Below, piece by piece: positions 42,995-53,517 of a DNA stretch of 64,000 nucleotides (its first letter is position 1; the number at the start of each line of letters is the position of its first letter). The DNA comes from Candidatus Phytoplasma australasiaticum subsp. taiwanense (lineage in GTDB: Bacteria > Bacillota_I > Bacilli_A > Acholeplasmatales > Acholeplasmataceae). The notes beneath the pieces are model-generated. The model saw only the letters and a program-made list of their open reading frames with translations. It was not told the origin of the DNA and did no database searches. Where the stretch lies: NCBI GenBank assembly GCA_001307505.2, contig CP040925.1:124001-188000 (forward strand), in the 5' to 3' direction. Made by a program: the position numbers and the translations under genes.

Positions 42995-44278
42995 ATGAAT
43001 TTTGTTGATGAAGTTATAAATTATGTTAAAGCTGGCGATGGAGGATGTGGTAAAGTCGCCTTTAGAAGAGAGAAATATGTCCCTTATGGCGGCCCTTCGG
43101 GAGGGAACGGGGGTCACGGAGGATCTGTTATTTTTATTGGAGTTTTAGGAGAAAATAATTTATTTAAACTTCAATATCGTAAAAAAATTAAAGCTTTAAA
43201 TGGATATAATGGCGAAAATAAAAACAAAAACGGAGCTAATGCTCCTGATTTATTTGTTGAAGTTCCTTTAGGTTGTTTAATTTATAATCATGAAAATAAT
43301 CAATTAATTGGAGAAATTTTAAAAGCTGGAGAACGTTTAGTAATTGCCCGAGGTGGTAAAGGTGGTAAAGGTAATTTTGCCTTAGCTAGTCATTCTAATC
43401 CGGCTCCTACATATGCTGAAAAAGGGGATTTAGGCGAAAATATTATTGTTAGAACAGAATTAAAAATGTTAGCGGATGTAGGTTTATTAGGTTTTCCTAA
43501 TGTAGGTAAATCTTCTTTATTAGCTGCTTTATCTAATGCTAAGCCAAAAATAGCTCCTTATCCTTTTACAACTTTAACACCTTATTTAGGAATGGTTTTT
43601 GATAAAAAATTAAATTTTGTTATCGCCGACATTCCTGGTTTAATCGAAAATGCTTCTTTAGGGCGTGGCCAAGGTATTCATTTTTTAAAGCATATTGAAA
43701 GATGTAAATTATTATTACATATATGCGATGCTTCAAGCAATGATATTTATTCAGAATATTTATTGTTAAATAAAGAGTTAAAAAATTATCATATTAATAT
43801 GTTGAAAAAACCTCAAATAATAGTGATCAATAAATCAGATTTACCTGGTTTTCATAAAAATTTTATATTTTTATCCGAAAAATTAAAAGATAAAATGATT
43901 ATTCCTATTTCTGCTATTAATTATTCAGGTTTACAAGAATTAAAAAAAACTATTATAGAACATTTACAGAAAAGTGATTTATATAATCACGAAATTATTA
44001 ATGATGATATACAAGAAAAACGAATTTTTACACTTAATGAACCGGCTAAATTTATTATTTCGCAAGAAAATAACGGATGTTTTGTAGTTACTGGCAATTA
44101 TATCGAAAAATTATTTCATAGAACAGATTTTAATAATCACGAATCGATAAGTCGTTTTTCTTATATTTTAAAAAAAATAGGAGTCGAAGAAGAGTTAAAA
44201 AAAAGAGGAATGAAGCCTTGTGATCAGGTGAAAATTGGAAATTATATTTTTGAATTTGTAAATGAGAAAAATTTTTAA
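42995..44278 (+). CDS. obg: GTPase Obg (CgtA)
   Basis: 427 residues from ATG 42995 (GGGA upstream); a TTG at 42989 is the alternative. The glycine-rich Obg fold (1-158) is followed by a G domain with GFPNVGKSSL, DIPGL and NKSD, then the C-terminal OCT domain (about 355-425). Obg is needed for late 50S assembly and stress signalling. It lies downstream of the L21/L27 genes as in most bacteria. Confidence 0.96.
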   Translation: MNFVDEVINYVKAGDGGCGKVAFRREKYVPYGGPSGGNGGHGGSVIFIGVLGENNLFKLQYRKKIKALNGYNGENKNKNGANAPDLFVEVPLGCLIYNHENNQLIGEILKAGERLVIARGGKGGKGNFALASHSNPAPTYAEKGDLGENIIVRTELKMLADVGLLGFPNVGKSSLLAALSNAKPKIAPYPFTTLTPYLGMVFDKKLNFVIADIPGLIENASLGRGQGIHFLKHIERCKLLLHICDASSNDIYSEYLLLNKELKNYHINMLKKPQIIVINKSDLPGFHKNFIFLSEKLKDKMIIPISAINYSGLQELKKTIIEHLQKSDLYNHEIINDDIQEKRIFTLNEPAKFIISQENNGCFVVTGNYIEKLFHRTDFNNHESISRFSYILKKIGVEEELKKRGMKPCDQVKIGNYIFEFVNEKNF

Positions 44279-44320
44279 ATAAATAGCGCATTTATAAAAT
44301 CAAAAAGGAAAATTATACAT

Positions 44321-44953
44321 ATGAAAAAACTTAAATTATCGGCGTTAGAACAAATTATTTTTTTAGCTTGTTTATCATCTTTATCTTTGGTTTTAGATTT
44401 GATTTTTAAAAAGCTGTTCGCTTCTTATGCTCTATTACGTTTTTGGAATTCTATTATTTGGTTAGATGGTTTTAAATTAATACCTTTATTTTTTATTCCT
44501 TTAGTTAATAGAAACTATTTTTGGGTTTTTATTTCGGTTTCATTAATAGAAATTTTTGGATTTTGCTTTAGAGGAACGATTTATCCTTATAATCCTTTAT
44601 TAACTTTGTTTTATGGTCTTTGTTTAGGTATTGGACCTATTTTATTATTATCAAAATGTTGTAAATCATTTTTTTCTGTTTATTGGAGATTAAGTTTGAT
44701 TTGTGCTTTATATTTTATAACATCAATCTTATTAAATCTATTTTTTTTAGATTGTATTTTTTACAATAAAAGTTATGGTTATCTAAATAATTTTTATTTT
44801 CACAATAGATTTATGAAAAGATTTTTATCACCTTGGATTTATTTCCGTTTCTTATCAGTTTTTTTCTTTTCTGGAATTTTAACTTATATTTATTTAACAA
44901 TATACCGACAATTTTTATCATTTTATCTCATTAATAAAACAAAAATATTATGA
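44321..44953 (+). CDS. Putative ECF transporter S component (FolT-like) or related membrane protein
   Basis: 210 residues, six hydrophobic segments, TGA stop after AAAATATTA. The arrangement (an opening helix with ALEQIIFLACLSSLSLVLDLIF, a second block RFWNSIIWLDGFKLIPLFFIP, then FRGTIYPYNPLLTLFYGLCLGIGPILL) is consistent with the FolT/HmpT-type S components of ECF vitamin transporters. The similarity is in pattern more than residues, so family and substrate are tentative. CAAAAAGGAAA precedes the ATG. Confidence 0.42.
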   Translation: MKKLKLSALEQIIFLACLSSLSLVLDLIFKKLFASYALLRFWNSIIWLDGFKLIPLFFIPLVNRNYFWVFISVSLIEIFGFCFRGTIYPYNPLLTLFYGLCLGIGPILLLSKCCKSFFSVYWRLSLICALYFITSILLNLFFLDCIFYNKSYGYLNNFYFHNRFMKRFLSPWIYFRFLSVFFFSGILTYIYLTIYRQFLSFYLINKTKIL

Positions 44954-45015
44954 ATATTAAATTATATTAAAATCTATTTTTTTAATTGATCTTTGGCTTT
45001 AAAATATTATTCTTT

Positions 45016-45672
45016 TTAATATTTGGAAAGTTTTTGTAATAAAATTTTTGTTACATCATTAATAGACATATCATCATCATCAATACGAATTTCTAAAAGT
45101 TGATTTTGTTGACGGTATTGTTCTATCAAAGGATAAGTTTCTTTTTGATAAATGGCTAAGCGTTCATTAAAGGTTACTAAATTATCATCTTTTCTTTGGA
45201 TTAAAATAGCATTATCTTTGTCGCATATTCCATTCTTTTTAGGTTTTTTTGTTTCTAAATGATAAATTTCTCTACATTTCGGACATATTCTTCGTCCTAA
45301 AATTCTTTTTTGTAAAATTTTTATATCAGAGTTAAAATAAATTACTTTTGTTAGAATGATATTTTGTTGTTGAAGGAAGTTGTTCAAGAAAATAGCTTGT
45401 AGTGAATTTCTAGGAAAACCATCCAAAATAAAACCTTTTTTATTTTCATCTTTTAATAAATTTTCTTTAATCATGGCATTAGTTATGTAATCCGGAACCA
45501 AAAAACCTTTTTCGATATATGAATTAGCTGATTTTCCTAAATCCGTATTTAATTGTAAATTTTTTCTGAAAATATCTCCTGTCGAAATATGTGGAATGTT
45601 AAAATATTTAGATAAAATTATCGCTTGTGTTCCTTTACCAGTAGCAGGCGGGCCTATTAATATTATATTCAT
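45016..45672 (-). CDS. adk: Adenylate kinase
   Basis: 218 residues on the minus strand, the only protein gene in that orientation here. P-loop GPPATGKGTQ (usually GPPGAGKGTQ), the AMP-binding segment HISTGDIFR, and a LID with the Cys/Asp zinc site CPKC...CDKD. It equilibrates ATP + AMP with ADP. GAAAGG precedes the ATG. In most Firmicutes adk is in the spc ribosomal operon with secY and map, so it has been relocated and inverted. Confidence 0.96.
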   Translation of the reverse strand: MNIILIGPPATGKGTQAIILSKYFNIPHISTGDIFRKNLQLNTDLGKSANSYIEKGFLVPDYITNAMIKENLLKDENKKGFILDGFPRNSLQAIFLNNFLQQQNIILTKVIYFNSDIKILQKRILGRRICPKCREIYHLETKKPKKNGICDKDNAILIQRKDDNLVTFNERLAIYQKETYPLIEQYRQQNQLLEIRIDDDDMSINDVTKILLQKLSKY

Positions 45673-46200
45673 TCTATAACCTTTCTCATTTGGATAGTAT
45701 TTAATTAAGGGATTAATATATTAAATTCATTTTTAATGTTTAAATGATTATATAAATTTATATTTATATTTTTAGTTTAAAAATATATTATATTTGGATT
45801 TAAATTAAATGTTTAATGAAAAATTTTACCTTGGCATCAAACAAAATGTGCTTATTAAGGTTTTAAATATAATTGTTTTATATAATTTCATAAAATTTAC
45901 AATTAAAATGGAAAATGATAAACACTAAGTATTTATATCACATAAATTCACTAATTTCAACAATATTAATATTTATGTTGTTTTAAAATATAAGATATAT
46001 TTTTTAAATTTTTATATTTGATTATATAATGAAGATTTTTATTATTAAATTAACTATTTGCTTGACTATCTTTTGGTTTTATCATAAAATATATGGTATA
46101 TAGTGTTTTATTGATTAATTTATATGTACGTTAATTTTTATCGGAATAAATAAATAATAAAATATCACTAGTAAGTGAATTAAAAAAAGGAGCATTGTGG
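45673..46200. promoter_or_regulatory. 528-base divergent gap between adk and rpsD
   Basis: No gene is seen. Toward rpsD there is a strong promoter at 46062-46090 (separate entry). Toward adk I see GAAAGG (its ribosome-binding site) but no well-spaced promoter. The remainder is AT-rich without repeats I can name. Confidence 0.55.
46062..46090 (+). promoter_or_regulatory. Promoter of rpsD
   Basis: TTGACT (46062-46067), 17 bases, TAAAAT (46085-46090); about 100 bases of leader before rpsD, where S4 autoregulation is common. Confidence 0.75.
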
Positions 46201-46806
46201 ATGTCTACCGCGAAACCAATTTGGAAAAAATCACGTTTTTTAAATTTTTCTTTAACTGGAACAGGAAAAGAATTATTACGTAAAAAGGATCATTTTAATT
46301 TAAGCAAAAACAAAAAAAGAAAAAACAAATTAAGTGATTATGGATTGCAATTACAAGAAAAGCAAAAAGTTCGTTTCACTTATTGTATGTCTGAAAAACA
46401 ATTTAAGCGATTTTTCGTTAATGCAGCAAAATTTAAAGGTTCTCATGGGGAAAATTTTTTGAAATCATTAGAATCTCGTTTAGATCGAATTGTTCATTTA
46501 TTAGGTTTTGCTAAAACAATTTTACAAGCTAGACAATTAATTTCTCATGGTCATATTTTAGTAGATAGTAAAAAAGTTGATATTAGCTCTTATATTGTTA
46601 AACCAGGTCAAAAAATTACTTTAAAAGAAAAATCTAAAAAAATAAAAATAGTTTCTCATTGTTTAGAAACATTAACTAATAATAAAGTTGATTATGTTGT
46701 TTTAGATAAAAATTCTTTAATAGGTAGTTATGTTAGATACCCTTACAGAAATGAGTTTTTAACAGATATCAATGAGCAATTAATTGTGGAATATTATAAT
46801 AGATAA
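46201..46806 (+). CDS. rpsD: 30S ribosomal protein S4
   Basis: 201 residues from ATG 46201, with AAGGAG 8 bases upstream; a TTG at 46195 in frame is in the spacer of that site. The S4 core is intact, including the S4/RNA-binding motif near ESRLDRIVHLLGFAKTILQARQLISHGHILVDSKKVDI. S4 starts 30S assembly. It stands alone, as in Bacillus, next to an Mg2+ ATPase gene. Confidence 0.95.
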   Translation: MSTAKPIWKKSRFLNFSLTGTGKELLRKKDHFNLSKNKKRKNKLSDYGLQLQEKQKVRFTYCMSEKQFKRFFVNAAKFKGSHGENFLKSLESRLDRIVHLLGFAKTILQARQLISHGHILVDSKKVDISSYIVKPGQKITLKEKSKKIKIVSHCLETLTNNKVDYVVLDKNSLIGSYVRYPYRNEFLTDINEQLIVEYYNR

Positions 46807-46923
46807 AATTTAGATAAAATTTAATATTTTAATTAATAAATAATTAATAAAGCATGTTTGACTAATTTAATATATTTATTGAAATGGAAAATTTTACTTT
46901 ATTTAGGGAGTTATATAATAGAA

Positions 46924-49595
46924 ATGAAGTTACCTTTTAGAAAAAGTTTTTTTTCTAACGCGCATTTTCTTAAGAAAGTTAGTAACCAGAATATCAATGA
47001 ACTTTTAATCCATTTATCTTCTAGTCTTAACGGTTTATCTTTAGAGGATATTGATGAAAGAAAAAAAAATAATGTTAATATTTTAAATAAAAAAAAAATT
47101 ATTATTTTGTCAAAATTATAAGAGTTTTACTAAATCCTTTTAATTTTATTTTGTTGTTTTTATTAATTTTTTATTTTTTTAAAGATATTTATTTAGCTGA
47201 ATCAGAAATGAGAGATTATGCTACCTGTTTAATTGTATCAGTGATTTTATTAGTTTCGAATTTTATGCATTGGTTGCAAGAAGCTAGATTTTCTGGTGTA
47301 ATAGATAAACTTAAAAAAATTGTTTCTTTAACTGCTTCTGTAAAAAGATCTGGTCAAATTTTTAAAATACCTTTAAATGAATTATTAGTTGGAGATATAG
47401 TTTTATTATCGGCTGGGGATATTATTCCTGCAGATATTAGATTATTAGAAACTAAAGATTTTTTTGTTAAAGAAACGACTTTTACAGGGGAATCTGATGC
47501 AGTAGAAAAAAACGCTTTTTCTAAAAAAAAATCTACCGATCTTTTGGATGATCCTAGATTAGTTTTTATGGGGACTAATGTTATTTCAGGTTATGCTGTC
47601 GGAATTACGGTATTAACAGGTTCAGATACTTATTTAGGTAATTTACATAAATCTTTAGATCAAGAAAAAACCTATTCTAGTTTAAAAAAAGGTATTAATT
47701 CTATTGTTAAAATATTAATTAGTTGTATTTTAATTTTATTTCCTTTAATTTTTTTGTTAAATTGGTATAAATGTACAGAAAAATTTATTTTTTGGAATGT
47801 TTTTGCTTTTGCTTTAAGCATGATTCTGGGAATTACACCTGAAATGTTACCTTTAATTGTAACAACTTCTTTTATGAGAGGAGTTGCTTTTCTATCCAAA
47901 TATAATGTTATTGTAAAGAATTTATATTCTATGCAAGATTTTGGTTCTATAGATATTTTGTTCTCTGATAAGACAGGAACTTTAACAGAAGATAGTGTTG
48001 CTATTGAAAATTTTTTAGATATTAATGATAAAAGTAATTTTAAAATTTTGCAATATGCTTATTTAAATAGTTATTTTCAAACAGGTTTGAAAAATGTTAT
48101 AGATAAAGCAATTATTGATAAAATGCATATGAATTTCAATTTTGATTCTCTTTTTATAGAAAATTTTATTAAAATTGATGAAATACCGTTTGATTTTAAA
48201 CGTCGAATTATGACTATTTCTCTTCATAATATTCTTGAAGATTACTATTTAATTATCAGTAAAGGAGCGATTGAAGAAATATTAAATATTTGTGATTATG
48301 CTGAATCTATTGATCCGATAACTAATCAATCTCAAATATTAAACATTGATAAATCTAAAATTTTAAATTATGTTTCCCATTATAATCAATTAGGATTTCG
48401 TGTAATAGGAGTTTCTTATAAACTGATTAGAAAAAATCATAATTCTACAAATAATAATGATGAACATATAGAAAATAATATGATTATGTTGGGTTTTTTA
48501 ATTTTATTAGATCCTCCAAAAATTAGTTCTGCAGATGCTGTTTTAGCTTTAAAAAGTTGCGGCGTAGATGTTAAAATTTTGACCGGTGATAATGAAGTTT
48601 TATCTAAAATTATTGCCAGTAAAGTTAATATTCAATCTTCAGAATGTTTATTAGGTTCTCATTTGATCGAAATGAGTGATGAACAAATTTATAAAAAAGC
48701 TTGTTATACTAGTATTTTTGCTAAATTATATCCAGAACAAAAAGCTAGGATTATTAATATTTTTCGTCAAAAAGGACATATTGTTGGTTTTATAGGGGAT
48801 GGCATTAATGATGCTATCGCCATGAAAGCCGCAGATTTATCTATTACTGTCGATTCAGGAGCTGAGGTTGCTAAAGAATCAGCAGATGTTATTTTATTAA
48901 ATAAAAATTTAACTGTACTAAAAGATGCCATTTTAGAAGGTCGTAAGAATTATATTAATATGTTAAAGTATATTAAATTCACTTTAGCTTCTAATTTTGG
49001 TAATATTTTAAGTATTTTATTAGCTTCTTATTACTTGCCTTTTATTCCTTTTATGCCAATTCAAATTTTGTGTTTAAATTTAATTTATGATTTATCTTGT
49101 TTGGTATTACCTTTTGATGATGTAGAACCAATTTATTTACATAAAAAATCTCGCTGGGATAGTCGTAATATTTGTTTTTTTATGATTACCTTCGGAGTAT
49201 TAACTTTTATTTTTGATATTTTGTTTTGTTCCAGTTTGTTATGGAATTATGGTATTTTTTCTTCTAATAATTGGGATTGCGATAAAATTAATTTATTTAG
49301 AGCAGGGTGGTTTATTTTTTCAATTTGGACTCAATTTTTGACTATTTTGTATCTTAGAACTCCTAATTTTTTCAAAAATTGGAAAAAAACTATTTATATA
49401 TTTACATTTCCTTTTGTTGCTGGCATGTTAGCTTCTTATTTGCCTTGTATAAATTTTTTATCTAAAAGATTATATTTTAATAATCCTTTTGATCAGGGTT
49501 ATGTGGTTATTTTAGGAAGTTTTTTAGTTTTGTATTGTTTGTTTTTATTTTTAATTAAAAAAATATTTTTGATAAATAAATGTGATCTTTTGTAA
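46924..49595 (+). pseudogene. mgtA: Magnesium-translocating P-type ATPase (MgtA type), frame disrupted at a poly(A) run
   Basis: The N-terminal frame (ATG 46924; earlier TTG 46858 possible) reads LLIHLSSSLNGLSLEDIDERKK, the start of a cation-ATPase N-domain, and stops at 47119. At an A10 run (47089-47098), adding one A gives a continuous frame through VKIIRVLLNPFNFILL into the 2.4-kb open frame from 47151. That frame has every P-type landmark: TGES, FSDKTGTLTED, ILTGDNEV and GDGINDA. ITPEMLPLIVTTSFMRG and NSYFQTGLKNVIDKAII are features of the Mg2+ subgroup. Alternatives to a dead gene are polymerase slippage on the A run, phase variation or a sequencing error; the rest of the gene is undamaged. 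Confidence 0.85.
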
Positions 49596-49634
49596 GGTGA
49601 TATTAAATTTTATCGAATTGGATGGGTGCGCGAA

Positions 49635-50414
49635 ATGATTTATTGGCAAGATATTTTGAATATATTATTGTTTTGTGTGGCTACTGCGTTTTTATGTTAT
49701 GTTTCTTTAAATATTTTTTTTAGTAAATATGAAGTTCTTAAGATAGTTTATTGTTTTTGTTTAGGTATTTTATTTGTTTATTTTTTAAAATTTTTTTTAG
49801 AAAAATATAATAGTTTTCAACAAATTAGAATTTTTTTAGAAAAAATTAATATTTATAATGTAATATTAAATTTTGTTTTGATAGTGCCTATTATTATTAA
49901 AGCTCCTTATTTACGGTTTTATATTCAAAATTGGTCCGGCTTCTGGAATAGAAAAAAAATGATAGTCATGGGTAATAAAAATACACAAAATCAAATTTTA
50001 AAAGCTGTTTGGTTCATGTCAGAAAAAAAAATTGGTTCTTTAATTACTATTGAAAAATACAATACCTTAGAACAATTTGCTCAAAAATCTATTTTTATTG
50101 ATGCTAATGTTTCTTATGAATTGTTAATTAATATTTTTATGCCTAATACACCTTTACATGATGGTGCTGTGATTATTCGTGGTAATAAAATTTTATCCGC
50201 TGGAACTTATTTTATGTTATCTGATAATCAACATTTTGAAAAAATTACAGGTTCTCGGCATCGCGCAGCTTTAGGTATTAGCGAACATACTGATAGTATG
50301 ACTATTATAGTTTCTGAAGAAACAGGTGATATTTCTATTGCTGTTGATGGAATTATGTTATTAATGAATGATCGTAATAAATTTCAGGAATATTTAACTA
50401 TGTTTATGGGTTAA
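49635..50414 (+). CDS. cdaA: Diadenylate cyclase CdaA
   Basis: 259 residues from ATG 49635 (GGATGGG upstream); GTG 49626 is an alternative. Membrane helices near the N-terminus (about 8-25, 35-52, 70-92) precede the DAC domain (about 100-255) with both signatures: PLHDGAVIIRG (DGA) and GSRHRAALGISE (RHR). The enzyme makes c-di-AMP from two ATP at the membrane. In Firmicutes c-di-AMP controls potassium and osmolyte transport; targets in this organism are unknown. Confidence 0.92.
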   Translation: MIYWQDILNILLFCVATAFLCYVSLNIFFSKYEVLKIVYCFCLGILFVYFLKFFLEKYNSFQQIRIFLEKINIYNVILNFVLIVPIIIKAPYLRFYIQNWSGFWNRKKMIVMGNKNTQNQILKAVWFMSEKKIGSLITIEKYNTLEQFAQKSIFIDANVSYELLINIFMPNTPLHDGAVIIRGNKILSAGTYFMLSDNQHFEKITGSRHRAALGISEHTDSMTIIVSEETGDISIAVDGIMLLMNDRNKFQEYLTMFMG

Positions 50415-50720
50415 TTTTTGTTAAATTTTTTTATTAAAATTATGTGTTTAAAAAAATATTATTTTAACTTTTGATAAACTAAATTATTTACATATCGTAT
50501 TTATAATTAGTTTTTTTTATTAAATGAAACTTTTTTAGTATAATTGAAGTAAAGTTTTTTTGAATTGGAACATTTTGATATGAATTAATTCAACATTTTT
50601 TGATAGTTATTTTTTATTTATTGTATTATAATAATTTAATTATAAATTTATGTTAATAATAGTTATTCTTGATATATTTATATTTTTTTTATAAAATAAA
50701 TTTTATATATGGAGTGAATC
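50415..50720 (+). promoter_or_regulatory. 306-base gap before acpP containing its promoter
   Basis: A well-formed promoter, TTGATA (50669-50674), 17 bases, TAAAAT (50692-50697), lies 24 bases before the GTG start of acpP. Nothing else is recognised in the gap. Confidence 0.7.
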
Positions 50721-50996
50721 GTGTTTAATAAAATTAAAAAAATAATTGCAGAGCAATTATCAATTTCTGAAGATATAATCACATTAGAAACAAAATTAAA
50801 GGAAGATTTAGGTATGGATTCTATTGATGCCGTTAATTTAGCAATTCAATTAGAAAAGATTTTTGATATTAAAATTAGTGATGAACAATTGCAACAATTT
50901 AAATTAGTCAAAGATATTACGGTTTATATCGAATCTAACTTTTCTGGATGTCTAGATGAAAATAAAATTGTTGAATCTAAAAAAAATCGGAGTTAA
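50721..50996 (+). CDS. acpP: Acyl carrier protein
   Basis: 91 residues from a GTG start with GGAG 7 bases upstream. The phosphopantetheine attachment serine is in EDLGMDSIDAVNLAIQLE (family motif DSLD, here DSID), in the usual four-helix context. ACP carries acyl chains as thioesters. Phytoplasmas are thought not to make fatty acids de novo, so it may serve phospholipid acyl transfer; this is inference. leuS follows after 11 bases. Confidence 0.92.
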   Translation: MFNKIKKIIAEQLSISEDIITLETKLKEDLGMDSIDAVNLAIQLEKIFDIKISDEQLQQFKLVKDITVYIESNFSGCLDENKIVESKKNRS

Positions 50997-51007
50997 AAAA
51001 GTTTTTT

Positions 51008-53461
51008 ATGTTAGTTTATGATTTTCGCAGTATTGAAGCTAAATGGCAGTTGCATTGGGACGAACAACAAACTTTTAAAACAGATATTGATTATAATAAA
51101 AAAAAATTTTATTGTTTAGATATGTTTCCTTATCCTTCTGCTCAAGGATTGCATGTGGGACATTTAGAAGGTTATTCTGCTAGTGATATTATTAATAGAT
51201 TTTTCAGAATGCAAGGTTTTAATGTTTTACATCCTTTTGGTTGGGATTCCTTTGGTTTACCTACAGAACGTTATGCCGCTCAAACAGGACAACATCCTGC
51301 TTATGTAACTTATCAAAATATTGCGAATTTTAAAAAACAAATTAAATCGCTTGGAAAAGGTATTGACTGGAGTAGAGAATTAGCTACTTCTGATTCTTAT
51401 TATTATAAATGGACTCAATGGATTTTTAAAAAACTTTATCAAAATCAATTGGCTGTTTTGCAAGATGTTGAGGTTAATTTTTGCCCTAATTTAGGGACAG
51501 TATTGGCTAATGAAGAAGTTATTTCGACTCCTGAAGGTATTATATCGGAACGCGGTGGTCATCCTGTTTTTAAACGAAAAATGAAACAATGGGTTTTAAA
51601 AATTACTAAATATGCAGATAGACTTTTGAATGATTTGTCATTATTAGATTGGCCTACATCTATTAAAGAAATGCAAATTAAATGGATTGGTAAAACATCA
51701 GGTTTTATTTTTTATTTTCCTTTATTGATGAATAATGCACAATATTTATCAGTTTTTACCACTATGCCTCAAATGATTTTTGGAGTTAGCGCTTTAATCT
51801 TAGCTCCTGAACATCCTTGGGTATCGCTTTTAACTACTGCTGAAAATCAAAGCAATGTTAATGATTATTTAAGCAAAACTCAACGCAAGAGTAATTTAGA
51901 ACGAGATATCAATAGAGAAATAACTGGAGTTTTTACTGGTAGTTATGCTATTAATCCCTGTAATAAACAAAAAATTCCTATTTGGATTTCTGATTATGTT
52001 TTTATGCATTTTGGTACAGGAGCTTTAATGTCGGTTCCTTTATACAATCAAAAAGATTTTGTTTTCGCTACGAAATATAATTTGAACAAATATATTATTA
52101 AATATTGTAGTTCTTGTTGTCATTTATATTCAGAAATAAAACGAATCAAAAAACCATGTTTGCAAACTAGTGGTACTTTCATCAATAGTGATTTTTTAAA
52201 TGGTTTAGATGAAAATTTGGCTAAAGAAAAAATTATGGATTTATCTATTAAAAATAAATGGGGAGAACCATTTAATACTTATAAAATTCATGATTGGTTA
52301 TATTCTCGTCAAATTTATTGGGGAGAACCTTTCCCTGTTTATTATGATGAAAATAATAAAATTTATTTAATGTCTGATCACGAATTACCTTTAGAATTGC
52401 CTGAAACAGATAAAATAGAATATTTATATAAAAGCGAATCTCCTTTATCTCAAATTGATTCTTGGTTGTACTTTTGTAAAAACGGCAAAAATTATAAACG
52501 TGATTCTAATACTATGCCACAATTCGCAGGTAGTTCTTGGTATTATATAGGTTATATTTTGAAAAATTATTTAAGTATGATACCTATAAATACTATGGAA
52601 GCTAAAAAGTTATTAGATTATTTTTTACCTGTAGATATTTATATAGGCGGAGCTGAACATGCTCATGGTCATTTAATTTATGCTCGTTTTTGGTGTAAAT
52701 GTTTATATGATTGGGGATTAATCTCTACTCCGGAACCTTTCTACAAATTAATTAATCAAGGTATGATTTTAGGTAATGATAATTTAAAAATGAGCAAATC
52801 TAGGGGTAATATAGTCAATGCATCAGAAGTTTTAGATACTTATGGAGCTGATGTAATAAGACTTTATATTATGTTTTTAGGCCCTTTAGAAGAGAATAAA
52901 TCTTGGTCAGGACAAGGTTTAAAAGGTATTCAACGTTTTTTAAATCGTATTTATAATATTTTTGATAAATTTACTATTTGTGAACAAGCATTTACATCTT
53001 TAAATAAAATTACACATCAAACTATTCGAAATGTTACTGAATATTATAATAAATTTCAATTTAATAAAGTTATTAGTCAATTAATGATTATGACCAATCA
53101 TATTTATCAATATGAAAAAGTAGATCGTTTTCAAATTCGAATTTTATTACAATTACTTAATCCTATAGCTCCGCATATTACAGAGGAATTGAATCAAATT
53201 AAATTAAATTCCAAAGAAGAATTGGTGTATTCTTCGTGGCCAAAATATAATATTTCTATATTAGAAGAGAAAGAAACTACTATTATTATTCAAATTAATG
53301 GTAAAATGAAATCTCAGTTATTGATTCCTTTTGATACAGATAAATCTGAAATTTTAAAAATTGTTGAAAAAGATGAAAAAATTTTAAGATTTATTAAAAA
53401 CAAGAAAATTATTAATACTATTTATGTAAAAAATAAATTATTAAATATAGTTTTGATATAG
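51008..53461 (+). CDS. leuS: Leucyl-tRNA synthetase
   Basis: 817 residues, class I. HIGH-type motif in YPSAQGLHVGHLEGY, KMSKS in KMSKSRGNIVNASEVLD, an inserted editing domain (about 215-395; includes the T-rich FTTMPQMIFGVSAL segment) and the anticodon-binding domain after about residue 620. It charges tRNA-Leu. It starts 11 bases after acpP and is probably in its operon. Confidence 0.97.
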   Translation: MLVYDFRSIEAKWQLHWDEQQTFKTDIDYNKKKFYCLDMFPYPSAQGLHVGHLEGYSASDIINRFFRMQGFNVLHPFGWDSFGLPTERYAAQTGQHPAYVTYQNIANFKKQIKSLGKGIDWSRELATSDSYYYKWTQWIFKKLYQNQLAVLQDVEVNFCPNLGTVLANEEVISTPEGIISERGGHPVFKRKMKQWVLKITKYADRLLNDLSLLDWPTSIKEMQIKWIGKTSGFIFYFPLLMNNAQYLSVFTTMPQMIFGVSALILAPEHPWVSLLTTAENQSNVNDYLSKTQRKSNLERDINREITGVFTGSYAINPCNKQKIPIWISDYVFMHFGTGALMSVPLYNQKDFVFATKYNLNKYIIKYCSSCCHLYSEIKRIKKPCLQTSGTFINSDFLNGLDENLAKEKIMDLSIKNKWGEPFNTYKIHDWLYSRQIYWGEPFPVYYDENNKIYLMSDHELPLELPETDKIEYLYKSESPLSQIDSWLYFCKNGKNYKRDSNTMPQFAGSSWYYIGYILKNYLSMIPINTMEAKKLLDYFLPVDIYIGGAEHAHGHLIYARFWCKCLYDWGLISTPEPFYKLINQGMILGNDNLKMSKSRGNIVNASEVLDTYGADVIRLYIMFLGPLEENKSWSGQGLKGIQRFLNRIYNIFDKFTICEQAFTSLNKITHQTIRNVTEYYNKFQFNKVISQLMIMTNHIYQYEKVDRFQIRILLQLLNPIAPHITEELNQIKLNSKEELVYSSWPKYNISILEEKETTIIIQINGKMKSQLLIPFDTDKSEILKIVEKDEKILRFIKNKKIINTIYVKNKLLNIVLI

Positions 53462-53517
53462 ATTTAATTCGATTTTAATTAATAAATAAAATTTTACTTA
53501 TAATTTTTTGAGAAAGA

